From positions 92,764,226 through 92,828,225 of the forward strand of contig NC_088780.1 of the NCBI RefSeq assembly GCF_958450345.1: 64,000 bases of DNA, read 5' to 3'. Below the pieces are notes generated by a model, which was given only the letters and a program-made list of their open reading frames with translations, ran no database searches and had not been told where the DNA came from. The translations under genes and the position numbers were made by a program. Shown piece by piece: positions 11,837-22,913 of this stretch (positions are counted from its first letter, which is position 1; every line of letters starts with the position of its first letter). The DNA comes from Calliphora vicina (Eukaryota; Arthropoda; Insecta; Diptera; Calliphoridae).

Positions 11837-12554
11837 AATTACACTGTCCAACAGCATTTTTGTTATGTTTTACCGTGAACGGTTTTTATTTTAATAACTA
11901 TTATTTTAATAGATAAAACTTTTTTTCTTCTTATTTCTAGGCGTTTTTATATTTTGCCAAAAACCCGGTTAACCGGTTATTATTAAAAAACCGAAACCGG
12001 CTTATTATTAAATTGCAATTTTTCGAAGAAACCGAAAACCGGTTTCTTAAAAATGTCTAAGAATCGGTCACCCTAATGCATATGTATGCAAGCTTTGTAG
12101 ATCTTTCTAGGAACTATTTATATTTTAAATTTCAGCTCATTCAGATCATATTTGCATTTTTGGTGAACGTAAAGAGCTTTATTTAAAACTTTAGTATTTT
12201 TGGTGACCCTCACTGAAATTTTCCGGCAAAAATTTTTGTAGAATATTTTAATCCTTAAATGTCCTTTTTGAAAGGACGTTTTTATATTCTCGAAAAAATG
12301 GTCAAATTGACCCCTAAAGAGGGTTAAGATCTTCCACAAAAATTATTCCCATAAAATTCCACATAATAACTCTGACAATAAATAAATTTAGTATTAAGTT
12401 CCCTTCGACCAAAAAATTAAAACTTTGACCCACTGTAAAAAAAATTTAGACCAACTGGACTATAAAATATTCTACAAAAATTATCTACTCAACATGCCCT
12501 TTCAGAATTATAGGTTGCTATTCTGTCCCAAAAATGCTGTTGGATAGTGTAATT
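11837..12554. mobile_element. Inverted-repeat-bounded element with CCGGTT motifs
   Basis: The left end (11837-11862) AATTACACTGTCCAACAGC is repeated inverted at 12528-12554 with one or two changes, bounding 718 bp. Near 11970-12075 the inside holds ACCGGTTAACCGG, AACCGGTTTC and TCGGTCACCCTA, which look like the end of a second, hAT-like element. No transposase frame or flanking duplication was found, so the class is open. Confidence 0.5.
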
Positions 12555-13100
12555 AGTGAAATTTCAACAAAAAAAAGTATTAAAATTAGAAAGAGTTTCA
12601 ACATCAATATGATACATTTGGGAGATATTTTCAATTGAAATTGTTTCCAGGGTTATGACGTAATTCATTTACTCAACAGCAGGTTTTACAACAACAAAAT
12701 AATATACAAAAACACGAACTTTACTCACACATCCGTCCTTGTGATTGAGATGACATAAATACACTGACACATATACAACAAACATGCACTTGAAATACAA
12801 AAACAAGATGTACTTTATTGTACTTCCAAGTACAGGACATTCTACAATATTTATCAATAAATACATACTAAACTGCCACAGGAATGTGTGGAGAAAAACT
12901 TTGAATTACAGGTCGTAGAAATGTTTCTTTTATGTCAAAGCTAGCATTTATCATTAATATTAATATAAAATTTAAGGCACTCTTCTAAATAAAAACGTCA
13001 CATACTTTTCATTCTGTTTATCCAAAAATTATTTTACAATCAGTGCGAAAGTGAAGATACTCGAAATTTTTCGTGTTATTGCGATCAAATCAGAACGTTT
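12555..13100. other. Unassigned AT-rich intergenic DNA
   Basis: Nothing recognised. The one frame of 65 codons on the minus strand is hydrophobic and has no family resemblance. Confidence 0.4.
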
Positions 13101-13654
13101 TTATACTCTCCACTACCATCAGTGGTGAATTCCGTGTTTAACATTGAGAAATACTCATCTCAGTTTGTAAACTTTACAAAAAAAATTTTTATTGTTGTCC
13201 TAAGCAGTATTATATTGAAAATCACCAAAATTGATACAGCAGAACCAAAGTTATGTACCAAAATGTGAGACAACCTAAAAAAAAATTGATAATTGTCACA
13301 TATTTTTGGTTATTTGTAAATTTTACACCCGTTACTTTTTTGATAAAAGGAGAACTCTAGTGAAAATTATAAGAATCGGTCCATGATTTCTCCCAGCAAC
13401 CATTCAAATTTCTTTTCAAAATATGGAGATAAAAAATTGCAGTATCCACACATAATTCAGCAAAAATAAGTTTCGTGCTCATATTTGACCATAAACCCCA
13501 TATAAAATTCACTTCCTAAAATGATTTAAATAAGCATAAATATCTTATAAATATCGCTATTAAGTTGAAATTCGTCATAAATAATCCCCATATATACCAA
13601 AATCACTATACCTAATTCTATGAAGATCGGCCCATAATTGGTTTTAGCTCCCAC

Positions 13655-13842
13655 CATAGAGAATAGACATAGAGCGGAAACTCTCCTGTCAAAGACCTAA
13701 CTCAGTTGTCCGAAATCTAAGTGGTGAGAATTTATTAGTAGAAGAAACTATGTGAAAACAAAAACTACACTCATATGTGTGATTATTTTGAATAATTTTT
13801 TGTTTCAGTTTTTTTCTAGTTTCCGCTCTATGTTTCTCTATG
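13655..13842. mobile_element. 188-bp MITE with 8-bp target duplication
   Basis: The inverted ends CATAGAGAATAGACATAGAG and CTCTATGTTTCTCTATG extend into a shared GCGGAAACT. Exact GCTCCCAC duplications lie at 13647-13654 and 13843-13850. An 8-bp duplication fits hAT, P or Merlin-type elements, and the sequence does not decide which. It is non-coding. Confidence 0.75.
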
Positions 13843-13993
13843 GCTCCCACTTCCGAAAAACACATTAACCTGCATAAATATCTAAAAAATGTCAACATCA
13901 AACCAAAATTATACACAGATCCGTAATCTATATTTAGAAATCATAATACAGAATTTTGTGAATATCAATCAATATTTGACCATAGCTCCCATA

Positions 13994-14515
13994 CAGTGGT
14001 GGCCAGGAATTTAAGTCAAAAATTGTTTGCTAAATTCCACGTGATTGTCAATTATTTTTTCAAATATTTCCACAAATATGTATGCATGAGGACTGTTTTA
14101 ACACAAAAGTGTGTTTTCTTCGACTGTGTCAATTCATACATATTCACCACGAACACATAAAATTGTTCTACAACTTGACCAAAAAATTTTTTTTACATAA
14201 ACATATTTTCTCACATTTATATCATTATATTTTTATTATTATAAAATATTCGGACCAAATTTCGTATTTTTAGTTCCATTAGTTTCGGTCATATCATGTT
14301 ATTAACAGCGGATGTTCGCTGAGGTTGGTCAACGTATTTCCACATATCTTTGTCCATATATGTTTTACCGATTTTTCCAAAAAATTTTCAGAAACTAGAA
14401 ACATTAATAATAAATTCAATACCCTTAGAGGTCCTTTTATTTTGGCTCTATCGCACTTAAAATTCAGTTGATGAAAAAAATTCAAGTATTTGTCTTAAAT
14501 TGGTGGCCACCACTG
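13994..14515. mobile_element. Tc1/mariner-like non-autonomous element
   Basis: The ends are CAGTGGTGGCCA and TGGCCACCACTG, each flanked by TA (13992-13993 and 14516-14517) inside the DINE-like host. This is the expected TA duplication for Tc1/mariner. A 63-codon minus-strand frame at 14294-14485 has no recognisable transposase motif and may be a relic. Confidence 0.75.
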
Positions 14516-14640
14516 TATAAGGTCCACTACCGAAAATCAGTTAAGTACTCCTAAATCACTTATAAATTCGACACAAATAATAATCATATACATAGAAATC
14601 ACTGTACCGAATTTTATGAAGATTGGCCGATAACACTGTA

Positions 14641-15034
14641 CAACACATCTGAATTTCTTTTGAGGGGGGGTTAAAGTTTCCCAACTCTGGCACATTGTTA
14701 TTATTAATCGTTATAAGAAACCATGTGATCCTTACATTTTAGGTATAAGATGTGTTCACCAATTTTATGCAAAATGCTACGGAGAACATTTTTGTAGAAT
14801 ATGTTAACCATCTAAATCCTCAAGGTATGGGTCTTTTTGTCCTTCTTTTGAAAAAGAGCAAAAAACACCATTAAAACAGGGATTTAAGGTGTTAAAATGT
14901 TCCGCAAAAATATTATCCCTGAAAACACCAAAACGGAAAATTCAACCAGAAAGTCAGAAATAAGACACAACAAAAGAGAGTTTAGGATTAATTTCGCATT
15001 TATTAAGAATTTTACCCCAAAAATTTAGCAATAG
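14641..15034. other. Unassigned AT-rich DNA
   Basis: Part of 14760-14930 resembles 12180-12340 (TTTTTGTAGAATATGTTAA, fragments near a Lys-rich shadow frame). This suggests another low-copy old repeat. Nothing coding. Confidence 0.35.
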
Positions 15035-15344
15035 AAAAAAATCAGAGACATAACTATTATAAGAAATATCTAAAAAAATTTAGCCATAACTGTTATATAG
15101 TAGAAATAAATTTTTGTTATGTTATTATAGTTATTCTCATTGAAAATAAGTTTTGCTTTTCAATAAGTGTTATTCATAATAAATATTTTTTTACGTTACT
15201 CATAACTTTTATTTTCGATTTATATTTCTTTACGTTGCCTAATAAGAGTTATTTATAATAAATATTTTTTTTCGTTACTCATAACTTTTATTTTCGATTT
15301 AACTTCACCTGAAGTAACTCCACTTCAACCAATATCCGATTTTC

Positions 15345-15718
15345 TGATTGACGAATCGACGAATCTAAATACGTCATCGTTGTTCGGAACATCAATTAGA
15401 GAACTTGAAGTGGATTTAGCTTCAGAAGATGACAAAGGCAATACATCGCGAGAGTTATTAGCAGCTATAGCTGAAATAGAGAGCTTTAAACCTATGAGAC
15501 TGGACGTAGAAGCCGATTTGTTGCAATATTAGGAAGAGAAAAAGGATACTTTTGCAATTTTTAAATAAATTGGTTCATATTGTCTTGCACTGCCGGCTAA
15601 ACGGCTTTCTGTTGAAAGAGCATTTTCTGCTTTGCATATTTTGTTGTCTGAGAAAAGGTGCAACTTGGCGGACAATGCGTTTGCTAAAACATTGATTGTG
15701 AAACAAAATTCTTCATAA
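15345..15718 (+). pseudogene. hAT transposase C-terminal remnant
   Basis: The translated plus-strand frame contains the hAT dimerisation signature: LALPAKRLSVERAFSALH, then SEKRCNLADN, then KTLIVKQ before a stop at 15715-15717. Upstream, the same frame runs through ELLAAIAEIESF and reaches LLQY, where the tryptophan expected in this family (LxxW) is a TAG stop. A short frameshifted or extra segment (about 15545-15570) separates it from the C-terminal motif. hAT transposases are about 600 residues and only the last ~110 are visible, so it cannot be functional. It lies close to the left end of the surrounding CAGAGAC-type element, implying that the N-terminal part was deleted. Confidence 0.85.
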
Positions 15719-16399
15719 TTAAAAAACACACAATAAAAAACATCAATCTCATACCAAGCTTATTTTTTGCGACTTGAAAGGTTAAATTCAATGTATGTAC
15801 TAATAAAATGCAACCAAGGCACAGTGGTTCCTCCCATAGGCCAAAAATAAATAAAACGATCACAAAATATTTAGACAAAATGCAAAAAAAATTTCTCTGA
15901 AATATCCAATTTTTTTAATGGCAAACCGGTTTTTACTGGAAATCTAACGGGACTTTTTAAAAATAAAATTGAAAGCATGAGCAAATATTCATTTGCAAAG
16001 CGCAGCTGAACGCTGGAAAAATAATTCAAAGCAAAAGTGCACTTCAATTCGGTCTTGCAATTGCTGTAGTCTACAAAATTAAATGATTTTCAATGGATTT
16101 TGAAGTTAAAGGTATTTATTTTATCTTTAGAAAATAATAAAAACTAACTTGTGTTGTAATTCTTGTAAACTTAATGTTTTAGTTAACCTATATGTTTGTT
16201 ACTTTTTTGTAAAACTTCATTATGTTTACTTAAAGTTTTAGTTGTGTTCCCCCAAGATTCCCCCATAGGTTTCTTTTTCATTGTATTAATCTGATTCTTA
16301 AGATAATAAAAGTGCTGAAGTGTAATCTGTAATATACTAACCCGCCCCACAGAGGGATGGCTTCATACATTTTTTTGTAAAAATTGTAAGGATTGGTTG

Positions 16400-16860
16400 T
16401 AGAGCGCTGACATTTGGCACAGATAATTATATGGACCAAACTAAGAAACAAATAAAATTTTATCAAAATCAACCACGCCCAACGCCCACTGCCCATACAA
16501 TCCAAATAGATTTGTTCGCATAAAATTTTTCCTATTCAAGTAAAAGTCTAGAAATTTGGTACATATATTTTCTGAAACAAAAGAAGAACGTATGCTAAGT
16601 TTTATTAAAACCGGCCATGCCCAACGCATACCGCCCATGCAATCCAAATGCAATACATTATTGAGCAAAAATTATAGAGCATTGAAATTTGGCACCGAGA
16701 ATTATATGGACTAAATTAAAAAAAAAATTAAATTTTATCAAAAAAGTCCACGCCCACTGCCCATACAATCCAAATTGATTTTTTCGCATAAAATTGTTTA
16801 TATCCAAGCAAAAGTCTAGAAATTTGGTACATACATTTACACGAAACCCATACATAGATA
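16400..16860. repeat. Tandem repeat, ~272-bp unit, 1.7 copies
   Basis: TCTAGAAATTTGGTACATA occurs at about 16547 and 16818, and TTATATGGACYAAAYTAA at about 16428 and 16702, a period of 271-274 bp. CGCCCACTGCCCATACAATC is shared by both. It is non-coding. Confidence 0.75.
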
Positions 16861-17335
16861 AGAATTTTTTGGATATTTCGTTTATTATTCGACAAAAAAT
16901 GTTAAGTTTTCATCCTGTTCCGAAAACTATTCATTTTTTAATCGAAACAAGACACTCCCACCTTTCATTTTATTAAAAAAAGAGCTTGGGGGAAAGTGGG
17001 GCTACATTTTTTTCTCCATGGAAAATCAAAAATACAATAATAATTAGAGTCTTATAGATTTGGGCATATCTTCTTAACGGTTTATGGTTTCCCCATAATT
17101 TTTTTTTATTGATCTTGAAATGTTATATTTTTCAAATATGTTAAAGGTAAATGGTATTATTAGGAAAATTATACCACTGAATTGCGTGAAAATATAAGTA
17201 AATTTTTGCTTAACACCCTTGCATGGACTTTTTTCAATTTTCTAAAAATAAAATAAATTTTTTCTTAACTATAAGTGTACATTTCATCTATAAACATTTC
17301 TCTACAAAATTGCATCATTTGATTGTTGAAATTAA

Positions 17336-17722
17336 GTGTTTGAAAAAGCTTCTAATTTACACTGGCTAATCCACCATCAATCGAAATTGAGCCTTAACTG
17401 CAAAGTCAACCTGTATAAGACGGTCTTAAAACCAATTTGGACATACGGAATCCAATTATGGGGAACAGCAAGTAATACCAATATAGATCTCATACAGAGG
17501 GCACAATCCAAAATTCTTAGAACCATGACGGGAGCTCCATGGTACATAAGAAATGCAAACATCCACAGAGACTTAGATGTACCTTTGGTCAAGGACGAAT
17601 TTAGAAAAACTCGTGAAGCTTATTTGTCAAAATTACATCATCATCCGAACCCGCTCGCAAGGCTACTTACATTAACGCAAGACGGATCAAGGCTACGTAG
17701 AGCTGATTTACCACTCATCTAA
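17336..17722 (+). pseudogene. Jockey-clade non-LTR retrotransposon ORF2, C-terminal fragment
   Basis: The 128-residue frame reads like the end of a jockey/F/Doc-type reverse transcriptase: LVKxxxK-type spacing, then the characteristic KPIWTYGIQLWG, LIQRAQSKILR and a C-terminal RRLRRADLP. The frame is open to its natural stop at 17720-17722. The catalytic YxDD box and the endonuclease lie upstream and are missing, so this is a typical 5'-truncated insertion. About 110 bp of 3' UTR follow (AAGATTTAATTACTTATTG, AATAAATG), then a DINE hairpin fragment instead of a clear poly(A) tail. The first codon used here is a GTG and only marks the frame limit. Confidence 0.85.
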
Positions 17723-17832
17723 TATACCAAATATGATTCTCCTCTGAGAGAACAATAATTGTTTATTTATAAGATTTAATTACTTATTGTAAGGCCTAGA
17801 CATTAAAGGCAGGAACAATATTATAATAAATG

Positions 17833-17869
17833 TATTATACCCTCCCCACTATGGTGGTGTAGGGTATAA
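17833..17869 (+). repeat. Terminal hairpin fragment of DINE-like repeat
   Basis: TATACCCTCCCCACTATGG and the complementary GGTGTAGGGTATA form the stem that also ends the copies at 22344-22376, 30860-30896 and, inverted, 33766-33800. Confidence 0.65.
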
Positions 17870-18076
17870 ACATACAAATTGAAAACAAGAGTTATGAGCA
17901 ACGTAAAAAATATAAATCAAAAATAAAAGTTATGAGCAACGAAAAAAAAAATTTATTACTTTTTTTATTTATTTATTACTCTTATTTGAAAACGTAAAAA
18001 TTATTCATTGATTTATGCCTAACTTTTTCAATCTCAAAAAATTTAATAACAGTTATTTTTGGTCTCTGAAAAAAAT

Positions 18077-18367
18077 AGTTAAAATTTAACTAAAAATCAC
18101 TAATATCTTTATTATTTTACCTTCGATAGAAAATTTGTATAGGAAGTATTCATTAATTACATTTTTTTTAGCTCTAGGCTATTCCACTTCATTATCATAC
18201 AATGTCCAGCATTATACATTTTTTTTCTCAAACTCAAAACATTTTTATTGATTTCATATTGTTTTGTTTCTGCCCTGAAGAAAACCTGGAGACAAATGTC
18301 GCCAAGTCATCAGCTTTGTCGACTATTTTATTGACTTTTTGGCGACTTTTTTAACGAAGCGTATAGC
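18077..18367. other. Unassigned AT-rich DNA
   Basis: Nothing recognised. Confidence 0.35.
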
Positions 18368-18498
18368 GGTCGTGTGATTTATGTCTATATGGAAGTTTTA
18401 TTTGTTGAATTTTGTGTGTATACCAACATTTTTAAGAAATTTATGCACGTTAAAGTGATTTTCGTAAACTGATCTATATGGGAGCTATGACTAACATG
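18368..18498 (+). repeat. DINE-like repeat fragment
   Basis: TCGTGTGATTTATGTCTATATG and the later GGGAGCTATGACTAA match the internal unit of the other DINE-like copies. It ends where the 87-bp palindromic element starts. Confidence 0.6.
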
Positions 18499-18585
18499 AA
18501 TTTACCTAACATAGAAATTCATAAAAAAGCATGTTGCCTACATAACAACATTTTTATGAATGTAAATAACAGTGCTAGGTAAATT
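18499..18585. repeat. 87-bp palindromic element, orientation 1
   Basis: It is bounded by AATTTACCTA and TAGGTAAATT. The same 87 bp, reverse-complemented and nearly identical, are at 40132-40218. Here it immediately precedes repeat C. Confidence 0.8.
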
Positions 18586-19672
18586 CTCAGCGAGTTGTTT
18601 AGTTTTCCCTAATTTATTTGACACGTAAAAAACATAAGGTAGACATGTTATATATCAATGGATAGAGGATTTTGTCTATTTTTCAAAAATGTATATAAAT
18701 TTTGACAATTAAAAAATTCATGGAATACTTTTTTGAAAAATATGACAAAAAATGCTTTTTATTGAATTTTGCATAAATACAAATTTTTCAAATTGAAATA
18801 AAATTTTTATTTATGAATATTTTTTTAATAAAATTTCACAGTTATGTAGATTTTTCTATTCAAAATGGAAAAATAAAAACAAATTTTGAAATTTGTTATC
18901 AAGTATCCCGCAATTCCTAAAAAATCTTGATAAATCCCAAAAATGGGATTTTTTCGTTTTTTGGCTATAATATCCATACCAGAGGCGGGGTTATCGGAAC
19001 CTTTTACAAAATAATTAAGAACTTATTGGGCCATCTAAAATAGGTTACTATATTTTGATATCGAGTATGCGATTTGAGAATTTTTGCCCTAAAGTTGAAT
19101 TTTACATAAAAAATAGGCATTTTTTGAATGGACCTGATCCCGTCGGTATCAAAAATTATAAATGTTTTTTACATTTAAAATATTTGGCGTAAAGTTAGCT
19201 TTATAAAAAGTACAAACTCATTATACATCCTCTCAGAAATTTTTTAGATAACTTAAAAAGAATAAAAGTACTTTTTTCCCAAAAAAATTGCGAAAAATCG
19301 CCTTTTTTAATTTTTTTAAATTCAAATGAATATAACTATGGACTCAGCCATGATTTTTAAACACTTCTTTATTGGATATACAGATCTATTGTTAATCCTA
19401 TAAAAGAAAAATGGATAAAATCGGGGAATATTTGGAACCGCGGTCACCAAAAAACTGGAGTAGGGTGGGTAAAAATGTTGAAAATTAAATTTTCAAATGC
19501 GAATATCTCCTAAGCTATAAGAGATAATTGATAGCTAGGTTTTATGTAGTGCTCGACGAGGAGATTCTATATGTGTAATTTTTTTTAAATCGTAACACAA
19601 ACGAAGAAATAGGATCATTTTAAAAATTGAACATACCCGAGGTGTCCTACTTTGGGAACCCCTGGTCCCAAT
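18586..19672 (+). repeat. Dispersed repeat C, copy 2 (3'-truncated)
   Basis: Matches 5878-7084 from GCGAGTTGTTTAGTTTTCCC to GGAACCCCTGGTCCC, then loses similarity before the ACCACTGTG end. Short indels occur throughout. Confidence 0.75.
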
Positions 19673-20234
19673 GGTTCCAATGTCTACATGTGATCCCAAA
19701 AGAAGTACCAATTCTAAATGCCTATAGTAAATAGCAATGTTCGGGGTATAATAAGTAACTAGTACTGCTGACTGTGTCAATAGTAAGTCTGTACAGTTTC
19801 ACTATTGACATTTACTGCTATTTATTGACAAATTTGTAATAACTGTAATTCAATTACTTGACAGTGTCAAGTCTTAAATTACACTTGCTTTCCACATGAA
19901 ATCCACATAAAATTATTTTATTGGTTATTTTCAAAATTCACATAAGTTTATTTATTTGCAGCAGTCTAATATGTATCAGTAATTTCTATAGAAATTACAG
20001 AATTTACATACATACTTCGATTTTGTATATGTTCATAGTTTTGTAAGTGTTTAAATGTGCTCGTTCAGTGCATGTGCTTTAATCAGTTGCTTGGTAGTCG
20101 TCAGTTTTAACATTCCTTACTCAGCTATTGCTACAAGTTGTACTACGGGCACTAACTAACGTGTAATCAAAAGAAAAACATCGACAAAATGTCGATTACA
20201 ATTTGTCATTGGATGCATTTGTGTATGTATGTTT
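19673..20234. other. Unassigned AT-rich DNA
   Basis: A CTATTGACATTTACTGC stretch near 19800 has short internal inversions. Nothing else recognised. Confidence 0.35.
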
Positions 20235-20448
20235 TAGGATGTCCATTCGAATAATGTTTGTTCGAATTGTGGAACAATTTCGTACGACAACATTCGTATT
20301 TTGAAACATAGTGCGGATATGTAGTTTTATGTTTAAAAGTTGAATAGATCGAATCTTTTCATAAGCTAGTAAACAGGTTTATTGAAAACTTTATAAAAGT
20401 ATTTGTTTTACAAAAATAAAGGAAATGTCATATAATTTGAATACCCTA
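20235..20448. mobile_element. hAT-type MITE, TAGGGTATTC family, copy 3 (degenerate)
   Basis: The left end TAGGATGTCCATTCGAATAA resembles the family terminus and the right end is TTTGAATACCCTA. The 8-bp flanks agree at only five of eight positions, so this is an older, 214-bp deletion derivative of the elements at 9026 and 28183. Confidence 0.6.
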
Positions 20449-21364
20449 ATATGAATGTATATAAACATTTGCAGCGTTTCTTCATTCTAGTTATTCGTCC
20501 AAAAGGACTTGCTTTGTTTTATTTACCAATCTAAGATTGTTTGATATTCGTGTAATAAGATGCATTTCCTAGTTTAAAGTTGATGGTTGATGCTGTGTTA
20601 AATCATGAAAGGGGAGTATGTATACCTAAATAGATGTATTTCTACAATAATAACCACTTACAATAAGGTAAATATTTCATTGAGATGAACTTTACTGTGT
20701 TTCAAGAAATATTGCAATTAATATAACGTTGAATGAATGCCAGAATTTTCGTCGTAAATAAAATTTTAAATCCATTGCTATTAAATTTTACTGCATTAGA
20801 GTTTTAAAATATTTCTTAATATGATTCAATCGCTGCAACGATGTCCTAAGAAAGAGTTAATTGCATAAATTGAATTCGCATAAAGCGATACTCTAGCGTC
20901 ATACAAAAACTAATGATTCGTTCCAAAATTCTGAAAAAAAATCCAGAGCAAAATCGCATAAAAAAATCAACAAAAATATATTTATTTCATTTACTTAAAC
21001 AGTAAAAACAAAAAATAAACAAAAATATAATATTAATTCATTAATAACAGAAAAAACAAAAAAATGATCAAAAAAAATAAGCTAAAACATTTTTTAAGGA
21101 AATTCTGTAAATATGTATGATCAATCTGAATGACTGAATAATTGTCGGCATAGTTTAGTAATTGGTTCAACGTCATTTTCATCACTAGATGATATAATCA
21201 TGTCATTATATATTGTAAAATATCATTTTCATCACTAGAATTAAAAAAAAAAATATCTAAAATTTTAGAATCTGTTAAAATTCCAAAAAAATTGTGAATT
21301 TAAAAACCGCATAAATTTTATTCCGCATAAAACGAGACCTGAGTGTACACTAAATTGTTGAAAT
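20449..21364. other. Unassigned DNA with possible pogo/Tigger-like ends
   Basis: GCATAAATTTTATTCCGCAT followed by AAAACGAGACCTGAGTGTA at about 21309-21348 resembles the terminus of pogo/Tigger-type elements. A similar but weaker string, in the same orientation, is at about 20863-20903. Between them lies A-rich DNA without coding frames. No matching left end was located, so this is only suggestive. Confidence 0.3.
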
Positions 21365-21545
21365 CAAATATTAGTATTTTTATAGTTATTCTTAATGAAA
21401 TTGAGAAATTACAAATTGATATTAAGAAAATAAAATTAATATTGAGAAAATGATAATTGAAAACAATAAAATCAAATTAATACTGAGATTGAAATTCAGA
21501 AAAGCAAAATAATATAGAGAAAAAACAAATCGAAAATGAGAATTA
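21365..21545. repeat. Degenerate tandem array related to the 20-bp unit
   Basis: Blocks such as AATGAAATTGAGAAATTACA and AATTAATATTGAGAAAATGA are the reverse complement of the 203-847 unit style, but with loose spacing. Confidence 0.45.
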
Positions 21546-21983
21546 CTATTCTATGATCATTTACACCGTGTGTAATTTTTGTGATAAATGACCAAAAAAA
21601 GGTCCGTGTCTTCCAGTTTTGCTCAAAGTCATGAACTTTTTTATGTCATTTTTGCAAAAATCATTTTCTCAGGCTCATATCTTGCAAACCGTTCGGAATT
21701 TTGATTTACTCTCTGAGGCAAAGTTGTAGCTCTTGTCATAAACATATAATATAAAAAAAACTTAATATACAAGATCGCAAAAGACTTTAAAAAATTTGAT
21801 TTTTTACAGGAGAAAAATCCCCTGTTCAGGTCCATAGGTAACAAACCGTTCAAAATTCAAGGAAACAAACCACAACAAAAATGTACCTGAGATCTCATTA
21901 AACAACTCTCTAGAACATATGAACTTCATAGAAATGATTCTTAACACCGTTTAGGTTGCCGCAAAAATGAAAATTTTTTCGAA
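21546..21983. other. Unassigned AT-rich DNA
   Basis: Nothing recognised. The minus-strand 70-codon frame at 21641-21853 has no family resemblance. Confidence 0.35.
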
Positions 21984-22376
21984 TTTCCATGCGAGCTATG
22001 ACTAATTATGGATCGATCGTTACAAAATTAGGTCACATGATTTTCGTATACATAAAACTTATTTGGAGAAAAATTTGTGTTGATACCTATATAAATTAAA
22101 CATTTATGACCGATAAAGTCCGATTTCGGGAAGACATAGCCTTAGTTGTTAGGCCGAACAAATTATCAAAATATATTCAATATTGCGACCTGTACTTTGC
22201 GCACAATGTTTACATGGGCAGCCATCCCGACGGACGGACATCGTTTAATCGACCCATAAAGAGATTCTAAGTCGATCGGTATACTTTAAGGTGGGTGTTA
22301 GACCAATATTTTTGGGCGTTACTAACATTTGTAGAAACACATTATACCCTCCCCACTATGGTGGTGTAGGGTATAA
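21984..22376 (+). mobile_element. DINE-like element, 5'-truncated, with terminal hairpin
   Basis: It carries GAGCTATGACTAATTATGG, ACGGACGGACATCGTTTAATC, TAAGGTGGGTGTTAGACCAA and the closing hairpin TATACCCTCCCCACTATGG / GGTGTAGGGTATA at 22344-22376. It is directly followed by the 5' end of the next element. Confidence 0.65.
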
Positions 22377-22913
22377 CAACCTAAGAGAGCTATATTCGGC
22401 TGTGCCGAATCTTATATACCCTTCAACAAATTATACTTTAAAATACAAATTTTAAAAAAATTTATGCAAACAAATTTTTTTGGAAAATTTAGAAAACAAA
22501 AAAACTTTGTTTTCAAAATTTTAATTTTTATACCCTTCACCATGAGTGGCAAGGGTATATATAAGTTTGTCATTCCGTTTGTAATTTCCACATTTTTCAT
22601 TTGCGTAAAGTATATATATTCTGTATATTTCCATAAAGTATATATATTCTGGATCGTTATAGATAGCGGAATCGATATAGCCATGTCGATTCCGACACAC
22701 AGACGGACGTCTGTGTGTTGAAATAAACTTTCCGAAGCCCCCAAATAACTTACATACACGATTCATACATCAATATCCGAAATTCTTCCGGCTCGGTCGT
22801 TATTTAAAATAGAGAAAATCGGTCCACAAATGGCTGAGATATAAGGAAAAAACTAGGACAACCTCGATTTTTGACCTATTTTTGACCTATATCTGGATTA
22901 CTAAGTCATTAAT

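Larger units (their letters stand above)
13101..14640 (-). mobile_element. DINE/Helentron-associated-like element, inverted copy with two insertions
   Basis: Read on the minus strand, this copy matches the 3' portion of 2839-4290: terminal block with TGAGACAACC complement near 13265, then the GGGAGCTATGG units. It is broken by a 188-bp insertion at 13655-13842 and a 522-bp Tc1/mariner-like insertion at 13994-14515. Both carry target duplications taken from this element, so it is older than either. Confidence 0.6.
15043..18068. mobile_element. Decayed hAT element, TIR CAGAGAC, carrying other insertions
   Basis: The ends CAGAGACATAACT (15043) and the inverted CAGAGACCAAAAA (ending 18068) are flanked by AAAAAAAT on both sides (15035-15042, 18069-18076). 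Subterminal blocks containing CGTTRCTCATAACTTTTATT occur at 15150-15300 and inverted at 17880-17960. The inside holds a hAT transposase C-terminus (15345-15718), a 272-bp tandem repeat, a jockey-type 3' end and a DINE hairpin fragment. The target duplication is low-complexity, so it is weaker proof than usual. The paired subterminal blocks support the call independently. Confidence 0.7.

Noticed and set aside
22412..22766. Overlapping 81-115 codon frames on both strands
   Set aside because: Shadows of AT-rich DINE-like sequence at the junction of two nested elements.
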